Source: Chlamydiota bacterium (lineage in GTDB: Bacteria; Chlamydiota; Chlamydiia; Chlamydiales; JAJFMI01). Taken from it: a DNA stretch of 8,320 nt. Position 1 is the stretch's first letter, and each line of letters starts with the position of its first letter. Of this stretch, positions 1-5,001 are shown one piece after another. Under the pieces are notes generated by a model, which ran no database searches, was not told the DNA's origin, and saw only the letters and a program-made list of their open reading frames with translations. The stretch spans positions 1-8,320 of the forward strand of contig JAJFMI010000047.1 in NCBI GenBank assembly GCA_021772235.1, written 5' to 3'. Made by a program: the position numbers and the translations under genes.

Positions 1-389
1 TCTTCACCTAAAACTTCTTTAGCCTCTTGAATCCCTTTAGAAATTTGTAAAATCACCCCATCAAACCATCTCTGTGCTTCTTCAACCTCGTTTTGCATTG
101 CTTCCAGCTGCTGCAAAACTTCAATAGGTGATTTGCTCAACTTACCCAGAGGGAGGGGCGAACCATTTTCTTTTTGCTTATAGTTTTCAATCATCTGTCT
201 TAGTTCAAAGACCTCGATGAGCATCGGCAGAAACGAACTTTTAAAGTCCTCCCTGCGACTCGACTTTGGTGAAGAGGGAATGATGCGTTTTTCTGTCTCA
301 TTTTTCTTATGTACATTCTCGTGTAGAGCACTCCCTAAAGGAGATCGATCGAGCTTAGAGTAGGTTTTTTTGTGAAAGTGTGTGTCCAT
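1..389 (-). CDS. Hypothetical protein, N-terminal part (cut by left edge)
   Basis: I do not recognise this protein. Reading leftward from an ATG at 389, the frame stays open for 129 codons to the window edge, so the C-terminus is missing. The product begins MDTHFHKKTYSKLDRSPLGS. Residues 1-50 are polar, rich in Lys, Ser and His, and probably disordered. From about residue 55 (FLPMLIEVFELRQMIENYK) and again from about 88 (IEVLQQLEAMQNEVEEAQRW) it looks helical and amphipathic, with heptad-like spacing that would fit a coiled coil. There is no signal peptide or membrane segment. No Shine-Dalgarno sequence precedes the ATG; a -10-like TATGAT lies 9 nt upstream. It is transcribed divergently from the ATPase gene, and the paired palindromes lie upstream of both. 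A chlamydial secreted effector or chaperone is possible, but nothing here proves it. I am fairly sure it is coding because of its length without stops and its plausible composition. Confidence 0.7.
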   Translation of the reverse strand, partial: MDTHFHKKTYSKLDRSPLGSALHENVHKKNETEKRIIPSSPKSSRREDFKSSFLPMLIEVFELRQMIENYKQKENGSPLPLGKLSKSPIEVLQQLEAMQNEVEEAQRWFDGVILQISKGIQEAKEVLGE

Positions 390-398
390 TGCAAACTT

Positions 399-428
399 AT
401 CATAAAGGAAAACACCATAACCGCTCAA
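399..428 (-). promoter_or_regulatory. Possible sigma70-type promoter of the left-edge gene
   Basis: On the minus strand, TTGAGC (428-423, 4 of 6 to TTGACA) and TATGAT (404-399, 5 of 6 to TATAAT) are separated by 18 bp. The -10 box ends 9 nt before the ATG at 389, so the transcript would have only two or three leader bases. The palindromic repeat at 446-482 would then lie upstream of the promoter, in the position of an operator or activator site. This rests on sequence match alone in an AT-rich region. Confidence 0.35.
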
Positions 429-445
429 GTTCAACATGTAAACGC

Positions 446-482
446 GCACCGCTAAATCTAGAAAACAAGATCTAGCGGTGCG
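446..482. repeat. Palindromic repeat, copy 1 (37 bp hairpin)
   Basis: The first of two identical 37-bp copies. With one flanking base (445-482), the arms CGCACCGCTAAATCT and AGATCTAGCGGTGCG form a 15-bp stem around the 8-nt loop AGAAAACA. As plus-strand RNA the 11th pair is an A/C mismatch. As minus-strand RNA the same position is a G-U wobble, so the stem pairs throughout. There is no T-run on either side, so an intrinsic terminator is unlikely. It lies between two divergent genes. Possible roles are a regulator's binding site, an RNA structure, or a small repetitive element. Confidence 0.9.
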
Positions 483-499
483 TATCTGATCAGGTTTTG

Positions 500-536
500 G
501 CACCGCTAAATCTAGAAAACAAGATCTAGCGGTGCG
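500..536. repeat. Palindromic repeat, copy 2 (37 bp hairpin)
   Basis: Identical to the copy at 446-482 over all 37 bp and in the same orientation, separated from it by 17 bp of unrelated sequence (483-499) containing TGATCA. Because each copy is itself palindromic, the left arm of copy 1 can also pair with the right arm of copy 2 (outer ends GCGCACC at 444-450 and GGTGCGC at 531-537). The pair can therefore fold as two short hairpins or one long one. The right arm ends 9 bp before the TATAAT box assigned to the ATPase gene, so a protein bound here would overlap that promoter's -35 region. Confidence 0.9.
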
Positions 537-545
537 CTTAAATGT

Positions 546-551
546 TATAAT
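546..551 (+). promoter_or_regulatory. Probable -10 box of the ATPase gene
   Basis: A perfect TATAAT lies 30 nt upstream of the preferred ATG at 582, predicting a leader of about 24 nt. No good -35 hexamer is present at 16-18 bp; that position falls within the right arm of palindrome copy 2. The promoter may therefore be weak or depend on a factor that binds the palindrome. Confidence 0.45.
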
Positions 552-570
552 CTGCTACTATTGGGGGCAA

Positions 571-576
571 GAGGAG
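571..576 (+). promoter_or_regulatory. Shine-Dalgarno GAGGAG that fixes the ATPase start
   Basis: GAGGAG lies 5 nt before the ATG at 582. It supports that ATG over the in-frame TTG at 561, which would place this sequence inside the coding region and has no ribosome site of its own. Confidence 0.75.
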
Positions 577-581
577 TCAAT

Positions 582-2006
582 ATGTTTCTAGGTAGAGAAA
601 AGGAATACAAAACCCTAACAAGTTTAAAATCAAGCAAATGCGCAAATTTTGTTGTAATCAAAGGGCGCAGAAGAATTGGTAAAAGCCGACTCATAAGAGA
701 GTTTTCGGGCGGTTTTTCAAATAAATTCTTATTCGCTGGGTTGGCGCCATCGGAAGGAGTTACGGCGGATATGCAAAGAGAGGAGTTTGTACAGCAGATG
801 GTCAGCCAAGGACTACCTAACGTAAAGAGCACAGATTGGACAGAAATATTCACTGCACTTGCTAAGTTTGTAAAAAAAGGGCCTGCATTAATAGCGCTTG
901 ATGAAATCTCATGGATGGGATCAGAAGACTCTGCATTTTTAGGAAAGCTAAAGAATGCATGGGAACGCTATTTTGAGAAAAACCCGCAACTCATCCTCAT
1001 TGTTGCCAGTTCGATATCAAGCTGGATCGAGAAAAACATCTTAAAGAGCACCGGTTTTTTTGGTCGGGTTAATCTTACGCTAACACTAGAAGAGCTTCCT
1101 TTAGAGGACTGTGTAAAATTTTGGGGTAAAAGGCAAAAATTGGTATCGGCATATGAAAAACTCAAAATTTTAGCAGTTACAGGCGGCATTCCCAAATACT
1201 TAGAGCTAATGGATCCAAAAATTTCAGCAGAGGAAAATATCCGCAGACAATGTTTTCTAAACTCAGGATATCTCTTTAGTGAGTTCGAACGGATCTTTCA
1301 CGACCTTTTTTCTAAAAGAAGCACAACTTACGGGCGAATTGTCGAGGTTTTGGCTGATTATCACTCGCTAGCCCAAGAAGCAATTTCAGAGAAGACAGGC
1401 ATACAGCTAGGAAGGGTCTTTTCGGAATATTTAACGGATTTAACAGAAGCAGGATTCATCTCTGCCGATTTTACGTGGGACATAAAAACAGGAAAAGTGG
1501 GCAAACTTAGAAAATACCGACTCAGTGATAATTACCTTCGATTTTATTTAAAATACGTGGCTCCTAATAAACAGAAAATTCTAAAAGGGGACTTTGAAGA
1601 CGCGAACCCTTCCAAAGTCATGCATTGGGATGCGATTATGGGATTGCAGTTTGAAAATCTTATCATTCACAACCGAAAAAAACTCCTCAAAGCACTAAAT
1701 ATTTTTCCTGAAAACTGCACATGTGACGGGCCCTTTTTCCAAACAAAAACGACCACCCGAAAAGGTTGTCAAGTTGACTACCTGATTCAAGAGAAAAATA
1801 CTCTCTATGTCTGCGAAATCAAATTTTCTAAAAATCCAATAGGTACCCAAGTGATCAAAGAAGTGCAAAAGAAAATCGCGCTACTTTCGCTTCCAAAGCA
1901 TGTCTCATGCCGGCCCGTCTTAATTCATGTTGGAGGAGTTTCGGAAGAAGTTGTTTACAAAGATTACTTTGATCAAATCGTAGACTGGACTCTATTTATT
2001 AAATAA
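582..2006 (+). CDS. Archaeal-type AAA+ ATPase with DUF234 C-terminal domain
   Basis: A 474-residue protein of the ATPase_2/DUF234 type. The N-terminal P-loop domain begins MFLGREKEYKTL and has Walker A GRRRIGKS (28-35) and Walker B LIALDEISWM (103-112, acidic pair D107/E108). A sensor-like VASSISSW (141-148) and a family-typical TGGIPKYLE stretch follow. The middle region resembles a winged helix (YGRIVEVLADY...GRVFSEYLTDLTEAGFI). The C-terminal DUF234 part shows the spacing of a PD-(D/E)XK nuclease fold: D399 in GCQVDYLI, then E412 and K414 in CEIKF. Family members are abundant in archaea and scattered in bacteria; their cellular role is poorly known, and nuclease activity is only inferred. 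Arg codons favour AGA/AGG (about 10 of 22) with few CGC, unlike dnaG, which suggests horizontal gain. The start is ATG 582, chosen for GAGGAG 5 nt upstream. The gene ends 49 nt before the preferred dnaG start. Confidence 0.9.
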   Translation: MFLGREKEYKTLTSLKSSKCANFVVIKGRRRIGKSRLIREFSGGFSNKFLFAGLAPSEGVTADMQREEFVQQMVSQGLPNVKSTDWTEIFTALAKFVKKGPALIALDEISWMGSEDSAFLGKLKNAWERYFEKNPQLILIVASSISSWIEKNILKSTGFFGRVNLTLTLEELPLEDCVKFWGKRQKLVSAYEKLKILAVTGGIPKYLELMDPKISAEENIRRQCFLNSGYLFSEFERIFHDLFSKRSTTYGRIVEVLADYHSLAQEAISEKTGIQLGRVFSEYLTDLTEAGFISADFTWDIKTGKVGKLRKYRLSDNYLRFYLKYVAPNKQKILKGDFEDANPSKVMHWDAIMGLQFENLIIHNRKKLLKALNIFPENCTCDGPFFQTKTTTRKGCQVDYLIQEKNTLYVCEIKFSKNPIGTQVIKEVQKKIALLSLPKHVSCRPVLIHVGGVSEEVVYKDYFDQIVDWTLFIK

Positions 2007-2018
2007 ATAGCTCCCGTC

Positions 2019-2048
2019 TTCTCATTTTTCCACCATGAGTTGTATACT
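2019..2048 (+). promoter_or_regulatory. Possible dnaG promoter with very short leader
   Basis: TTCTCA (2019-2024, 4 of 6) and TATACT (2043-2048, 5 of 6) are 18 bp apart. The -10 box ends 7 nt before the ATG at 2056, so transcription would begin at or next to that ATG. If real, it excludes the upstream ATG at 2035 as the start for this transcript. Read-through from the ATPase gene is an alternative source of dnaG mRNA. Confidence 0.35.
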
Positions 2049-2055
2049 GGAAAGT

Positions 2056-3804
2056 ATGGGAATTTACTCCAAAGAGAGCCTCGATCGCCTGCGCGAAAAA
2101 ATTGATCTGCAAGAACTGCTCGGTTCATACCTTGAGATGAAACGGAGCGGCGCGACCTACAAGGCATGCTGCCCCTTCCACGAAGAAAAAACGCCCTCTT
2201 TCATCGTGCGGCAGGGCGATTCGCACTACCACTGTTTTGGTTGCGGCGCCCATGGCGATGCGATTGCTTTTTTAATGGGACATCTCAAACTCTCCTTTCA
2301 AGAGGCAGTGGAGCAGCTTGCCGATCGCTTCCATGTGATTTTAGAACAAGCAGATGGCGAAGAGAGAAAAGGACCCAGCACGCGCGAGCTAGTAGAAATT
2401 GTAGAAAAAGCTGCAGATTTCTATCATTTCTGTCTTTTGCATACCGATGAGGGACATAAAGCGCTGCACTATCTTTTTGCGCGCGGACTCGACCTCAATT
2501 TTGTAAAACTCTTTCGTTTGGGATTTGCGCCAGTTGATCGCAACATTATGCCGCAAGCGATGAAAGAGCAAAAAGTTTTTATGCCCATGCTAGAAACAGT
2601 TGGCCTAACAAAAGGCGGGCGCGATCTCTATTCTGGCCGCATACTTTTCCCCATATTAGATGGACGCGGACGCGTCATTGGATTTTCGGGACGCAAATTT
2701 CAAGAAGAGACCTTCGGCCCCAAATATTATAATACACCCGAAACGCCTCTTTTTAAAAAATCCAAAGTGCTTTTTGGGCTATCGCACTCGCGCAAACGCA
2801 TCGCAAAAGAGCGCAAAGCCCTCATTGTCGAAGGTCAAATCGATACATTGCGCATGATCGAAGCGGGATTTAATCTCACCGTAGCCGGGCAGGGGACCGC
2901 ATTTGGAAAAGAGCAGGTGAAAGAACTCATCAAATTGGGCGTACAAGAAATCTATCTCCTTTTTGATGGCGACCAGGCGGGAAAAGAGGCTGCCGTAAAA
3001 GTTGGCGATCTCTTCCAGCGCGAAGGCGTGGAAGTCTTTGTTGCGCAATTTCCCGACGGTAAAGATCCCGATCTCATTCTCCAGGAAGAGGGCCCGACTC
3101 AACTGAAAAACTACATTGAAAAGAGCGTTGGTTACCTGCCATTTGTTGTAGATCTTTTTAAAGGCAATCAACCCCTCACGCCTGCACGAAAAAACCAACT
3201 AGTGAAAGAAATTGGCGCGCGCATTCGCGGCTGGGATCATCCCCTTATGGTCCATGAAAGTCTACGCAAACTCGCTCAACTTCTTTCCCTTCCTGAAGAA
3301 GTTCTCCGTTCAGAAATGCCAGAAGCCCCGACACTCTACATCAAACAAGGCGGCAGTGCCTTAGAGCGCCATGAGCTTAATCCCGATCGCATTTTAGAGG
3401 CGGACTTGATGAGGTGGCTCCTTTTTGCAGAAGAGGAACTGCTAAAAATTGCCAAAGAAAATCTCACACCAGAGCACTTTCGCACACCCGCCTACAAACG
3501 TCTTTTCACACTATTTACCGAAGGCACTCCGCCAAAAGATCTCCTTGAGCTCGCTTCGCAAATGGATAGTGTCGAAGATCAGCTCATTCTTTCTGAACTT
3601 TTGCACAAACGAATCAATCGCGAGCGCTCTAAAGTGGGAATAGTAAAAACCATTGAAGAGCTCCAAAATCGCAGCTGGATGCAACGCCGTGAAGAGTTAC
3701 GCTACCAAATGCAACGCACCGGTCTTACCGACGAACGCCTCTTTGAACTTGCCAAAGAATTTGATGCTCTCAAATCTCATCCTCCGGAAGTCAAATGCAC
3801 GTAG
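2056..3804 (+). CDS. dnaG: DNA primase DnaG
   Basis: Primase that makes the RNA primers for lagging-strand synthesis and works with the replicative helicase DnaB. From the chosen start it has 582 residues, a normal length for the family. The N-terminal CHC2 zinc finger has C39, H42, C60 and C63 (CCPFH...CFGCG). The polymerase core includes GRILFPILDGRGRVIGFSGR and PKYYNTPETPLFKKSKVLFG. The TOPRIM fold has the catalytic glutamate E259 (LIVEGQIDTL) and the metal-binding D304/D306 (LLFDGDQAG). The C-terminal 150 or so residues form a helical region matching the helicase-binding domain. I chose ATG 2056 because the chlamydial N-terminus, as I recall it, begins directly with a Y-x-x-ESLD-x-LR segment. 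ATG 2035 would add seven residues and has no ribosome site. Arg codons are overwhelmingly CGC. The last ten bases overlap the next gene. Confidence 0.96.
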   Translation: MGIYSKESLDRLREKIDLQELLGSYLEMKRSGATYKACCPFHEEKTPSFIVRQGDSHYHCFGCGAHGDAIAFLMGHLKLSFQEAVEQLADRFHVILEQADGEERKGPSTRELVEIVEKAADFYHFCLLHTDEGHKALHYLFARGLDLNFVKLFRLGFAPVDRNIMPQAMKEQKVFMPMLETVGLTKGGRDLYSGRILFPILDGRGRVIGFSGRKFQEETFGPKYYNTPETPLFKKSKVLFGLSHSRKRIAKERKALIVEGQIDTLRMIEAGFNLTVAGQGTAFGKEQVKELIKLGVQEIYLLFDGDQAGKEAAVKVGDLFQREGVEVFVAQFPDGKDPDLILQEEGPTQLKNYIEKSVGYLPFVVDLFKGNQPLTPARKNQLVKEIGARIRGWDHPLMVHESLRKLAQLLSLPEEVLRSEMPEAPTLYIKQGGSALERHELNPDRILEADLMRWLLFAEEELLKIAKENLTPEHFRTPAYKRLFTLFTEGTPPKDLLELASQMDSVEDQLILSELLHKRINRERSKVGIVKTIEELQNRSWMQRREELRYQMQRTGLTDERLFELAKEFDALKSHPPEVKCT

Positions 3805-4088
3805 TCTATTACGACAATTGTTGTTCTATGTGCCAGCGCGCAGTTGCAATTGCAAAAAAGGCGGATCGCAAAAACATTTGTGAGTTTAAACCATTGCCAA
3901 CAGGTGATGCCGATTCACTTATTTTGCTAGAAGATGGCAAGAAAAAATGGCTCTATGGCAAAGCCGTATTTCGTCTCCTTTGGCTCCTTGGTGGCAAATG
4001 GGCTCTCATCGGCTGGCTCTATATCCTTCCTAGCTGGATAATCGATCCTCTCTATCGCTTTATTGCAAAAAATCGTTTTAGTTTTTAA
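3795..4088 (+). CDS. DCC-family thiol-disulfide oxidoreductase-like protein (DUF393)
   Basis: A 97-residue protein of the DCC family. The defining motif, an aspartate followed by a CxxC pair near the N-terminus, is visible as YDNCCSMC (D7, C10, C13; C9 is an extra cysteine). The C-terminal half matches the family pattern, with LYGKAVFRLLWLLGG followed by a hydrophobic stretch and LYRFIAKNRF near the end. The family is predicted to be thioredoxin-like and to act in thiol-disulfide exchange, but substrates are generally unknown. No signal peptide is visible, so a cytosolic or membrane-associated location is likely; residues 60-85 are hydrophobic enough to touch the membrane. GGAAG lies 4 nt before the ATG (3786-3790, inside dnaG), and the start overlaps the dnaG stop by 10 nt. 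This implies co-transcription and probably coupled translation. Confidence 0.85.
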   Translation: MHVVYYDNCCSMCQRAVAIAKKADRKNICEFKPLPTGDADSLILLEDGKKKWLYGKAVFRLLWLLGGKWALIGWLYILPSWIIDPLYRFIAKNRFSF

Positions 4089-4113
4089 AATGCTTACAAA
4101 GGGGTAATAAAAA

Positions 4114-4503
4114 ATGAATAGAAAAGAGCATTTTCTTTCTATGAAAGGAACAGTATTTTTAAATGCGATTAGAGATGGATCAAAAAAATTTGAGGGAAGA
4201 GTTTACGCGTCAAAATGTCAACAGATACAAAAAGGTGACTTACTAAAACTTTATGATAACCAAGCAAAATGGGGGATTCTTTGTGAAATTGTAAGCAAAG
4301 ACATTTATCCAGATTTTCGTTCTATGCTTGAGAACAAAGGGATCTTAGCTCTATTGCCCCAGCTAACAGAGGATGCAAAACGAGATTCTCAAGAAGAGTT
4401 GATGATAAAAGCTCTTAAAATCTATCACGGCTTTCCGGGATCTAATCGTGTTGAAAAATTTGGTGCTGTTGCCATTGGAGTAAAGTGGATAAAAAATATT
4501 TAA
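4114..4503 (+). CDS. ASCH-domain protein
   Basis: A 129-residue protein that appears to be one ASCH (PUA-like) domain. Family marks are the conserved turn GSKKFEGR (22-29), the KGD motif at 40-42, the segment IYPDFRSMLENKG (64-76) and the C-terminal strand FGAVAIGVKWI. ASCH domains are thought to bind RNA. One member, E. coli YqfB, removes acetyl groups from N4-acetylcytidine. The threonine that I recall as catalytic in YqfB (in its KTIT motif) aligns with E27 here, so that activity seems unlikely. AAAGGGG at 4098-4104, 9 nt before the ATG, is a good ribosome site. The gene is AT-rich, and its six Arg codons are three AGA, two CGT and one CGA with no CGC, unlike dnaG and glyQS. This hints at separate acquisition. 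It lies 25 bp after the DCC gene and may share its transcript. Confidence 0.8.
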   Translation: MNRKEHFLSMKGTVFLNAIRDGSKKFEGRVYASKCQQIQKGDLLKLYDNQAKWGILCEIVSKDIYPDFRSMLENKGILALLPQLTEDAKRDSQEELMIKALKIYHGFPGSNRVEKFGAVAIGVKWIKNI

Positions 4504-4592
4504 TTTTTTGCCATATGATCGTTTATATGCCCAAGTAAATTCAAAATCTGGCTCTTGACGAATTCATCACCGTCTTGCTTGAAACCCCCTCA

Positions 4593-4620
4593 TAGTTCAT
4601 GTTCAAATGAATATGAACTA
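4593..4620 (+). terminator. 28-nt palindrome, possible terminator in convergent gap
   Basis: The arms TAGTTCATGTTCA and TGAATATGAACTA pair over 13 positions with one G-U wobble and an AA centre. On the plus strand CTTTTGTATT follows, a modest T-rich tail. It sits between two convergent genes, where a terminator is expected. Against this, the stem is AT-rich and weak, and the minus-strand side has no T-run. Nothing else distinct was seen in 4504-4674. An operator or a spacer palindrome are alternatives. Confidence 0.4.
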
Positions 4621-4674
4621 CTTTTGTATTCTCTATTGGTTGAGCTTTAACTCGTCAAACTTTTCTTAAACCGT

Positions 4675-4932
4675 CTACTCGTTAATAGTGATACTATTTT
4701 CTAGTAACACAAATACAGGCCGGTTCTCTTTTGTATAGATGCTATATTTGCCTAAAGTGGCATGGCAATTAGTGCATTGAAGTTCATGCGGCGGTTTTGT
4801 TGCCTCATGTATTTTTACCAACTCTTTTGGCGCATGAATTCTATCAAAGTAGCAGCGAAGAAGGGGGCCTGGACCATCTTTTTGGTAGAGCATAACTTGC
4901 GTATTGCAGCGAGTGCATACAAGCTTGAGCAT
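4675..4932 (-). CDS. Small zinc-ribbon protein of unknown function
   Basis: From the preferred ATG at 4932 the product has 85 residues. Two CxxC pairs (C6/C9 in CTRC and C53/C56 in CTNC) should bind one zinc ion as a zinc ribbon. Between them lies a conserved-looking block, YQKDGPGPLLRCYFDRI, followed by APKEL. I recall similar blocks in small uncharacterised bacterial proteins, but no function is known to me. AGAGGG lies 9 nt before this ATG (4947-4942). A TTG at 5001 would add 23 residues and directly abuts the glyQS stop codon, in the same frame; it has only a weak AAGAG ahead of it. A -10-like TATAAC at 4980-4975 could give this gene its own transcript, otherwise it is co-transcribed with glyQS. 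The stop is TAG. Confidence 0.75.
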   Translation of the reverse strand: MLKLVCTRCNTQVMLYQKDGPGPLLRCYFDRIHAPKELVKIHEATKPPHELQCTNCHATLGKYSIYTKENRPVFVLLENSITINE

Positions 4933-4941
4933 AACGGGTGA

Positions 4942-4947
4942 CCCTCT
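4942..4947 (-). promoter_or_regulatory. Shine-Dalgarno AGAGGG supporting ATG 4932
   Basis: This purine-rich site lies 9 nt before the ATG at 4932. It favours initiation there over the TTG at 5001, making the 23 preceding sense codons after the glyQS stop untranslated, unless the stop is read through. Confidence 0.55.
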
Positions 4948-5001
4948 TCTTCTTGTAAATTCATCAATTGTAAAGTTATAGGGTTGATTGTCGATAAGCA
5001 A

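Noticed and set aside
446..536. The twin palindromes as a CRISPR array or as intrinsic terminators
   Set aside because: There are only two repeats, with a 17-bp spacer and no cas genes. No T-run follows either hairpin on either strand, and the location is upstream of both neighbouring genes.
561..581. TTG at 561 as the ATPase start
   Set aside because: It would add seven residues (GARGVN and a leading Met), has no ribosome site, and would bury the GAGGAG that sits well placed before ATG 582.
545..853. 102-codon open frame on the minus strand across the ATPase start
   Set aside because: It is antisense to the P-loop domain, has a composition without recognisable features, and crosses the probable promoter.
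2035..2055. ATG at 2035 as the dnaG start
   Set aside because: There is no Shine-Dalgarno sequence before it, the extra residues MSCILES do not fit the primase N-terminus, and a likely -10 box lies within them.
2779..3198. 139-codon open frame on the minus strand inside dnaG
   Set aside because: It lies opposite well-conserved primase motifs, including the TOPRIM region, shows no domain and has no ribosome site. It is a shadow of dnaG.
582..4503. ATPase plus ASCH plus DCC genes as an antiviral defence island
   Set aside because: They are separated by the essential dnaG gene, no known defence partner is present, and ASCH and DCC domains are common outside defence. Nothing in the sequence links them as one system.
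4510..4530. Weak inverted repeat ATAT...ATAT just after the ASCH gene as a terminator
   Set aside because: The stem is only about four AT pairs with a bulge; it is too weak to support a call.
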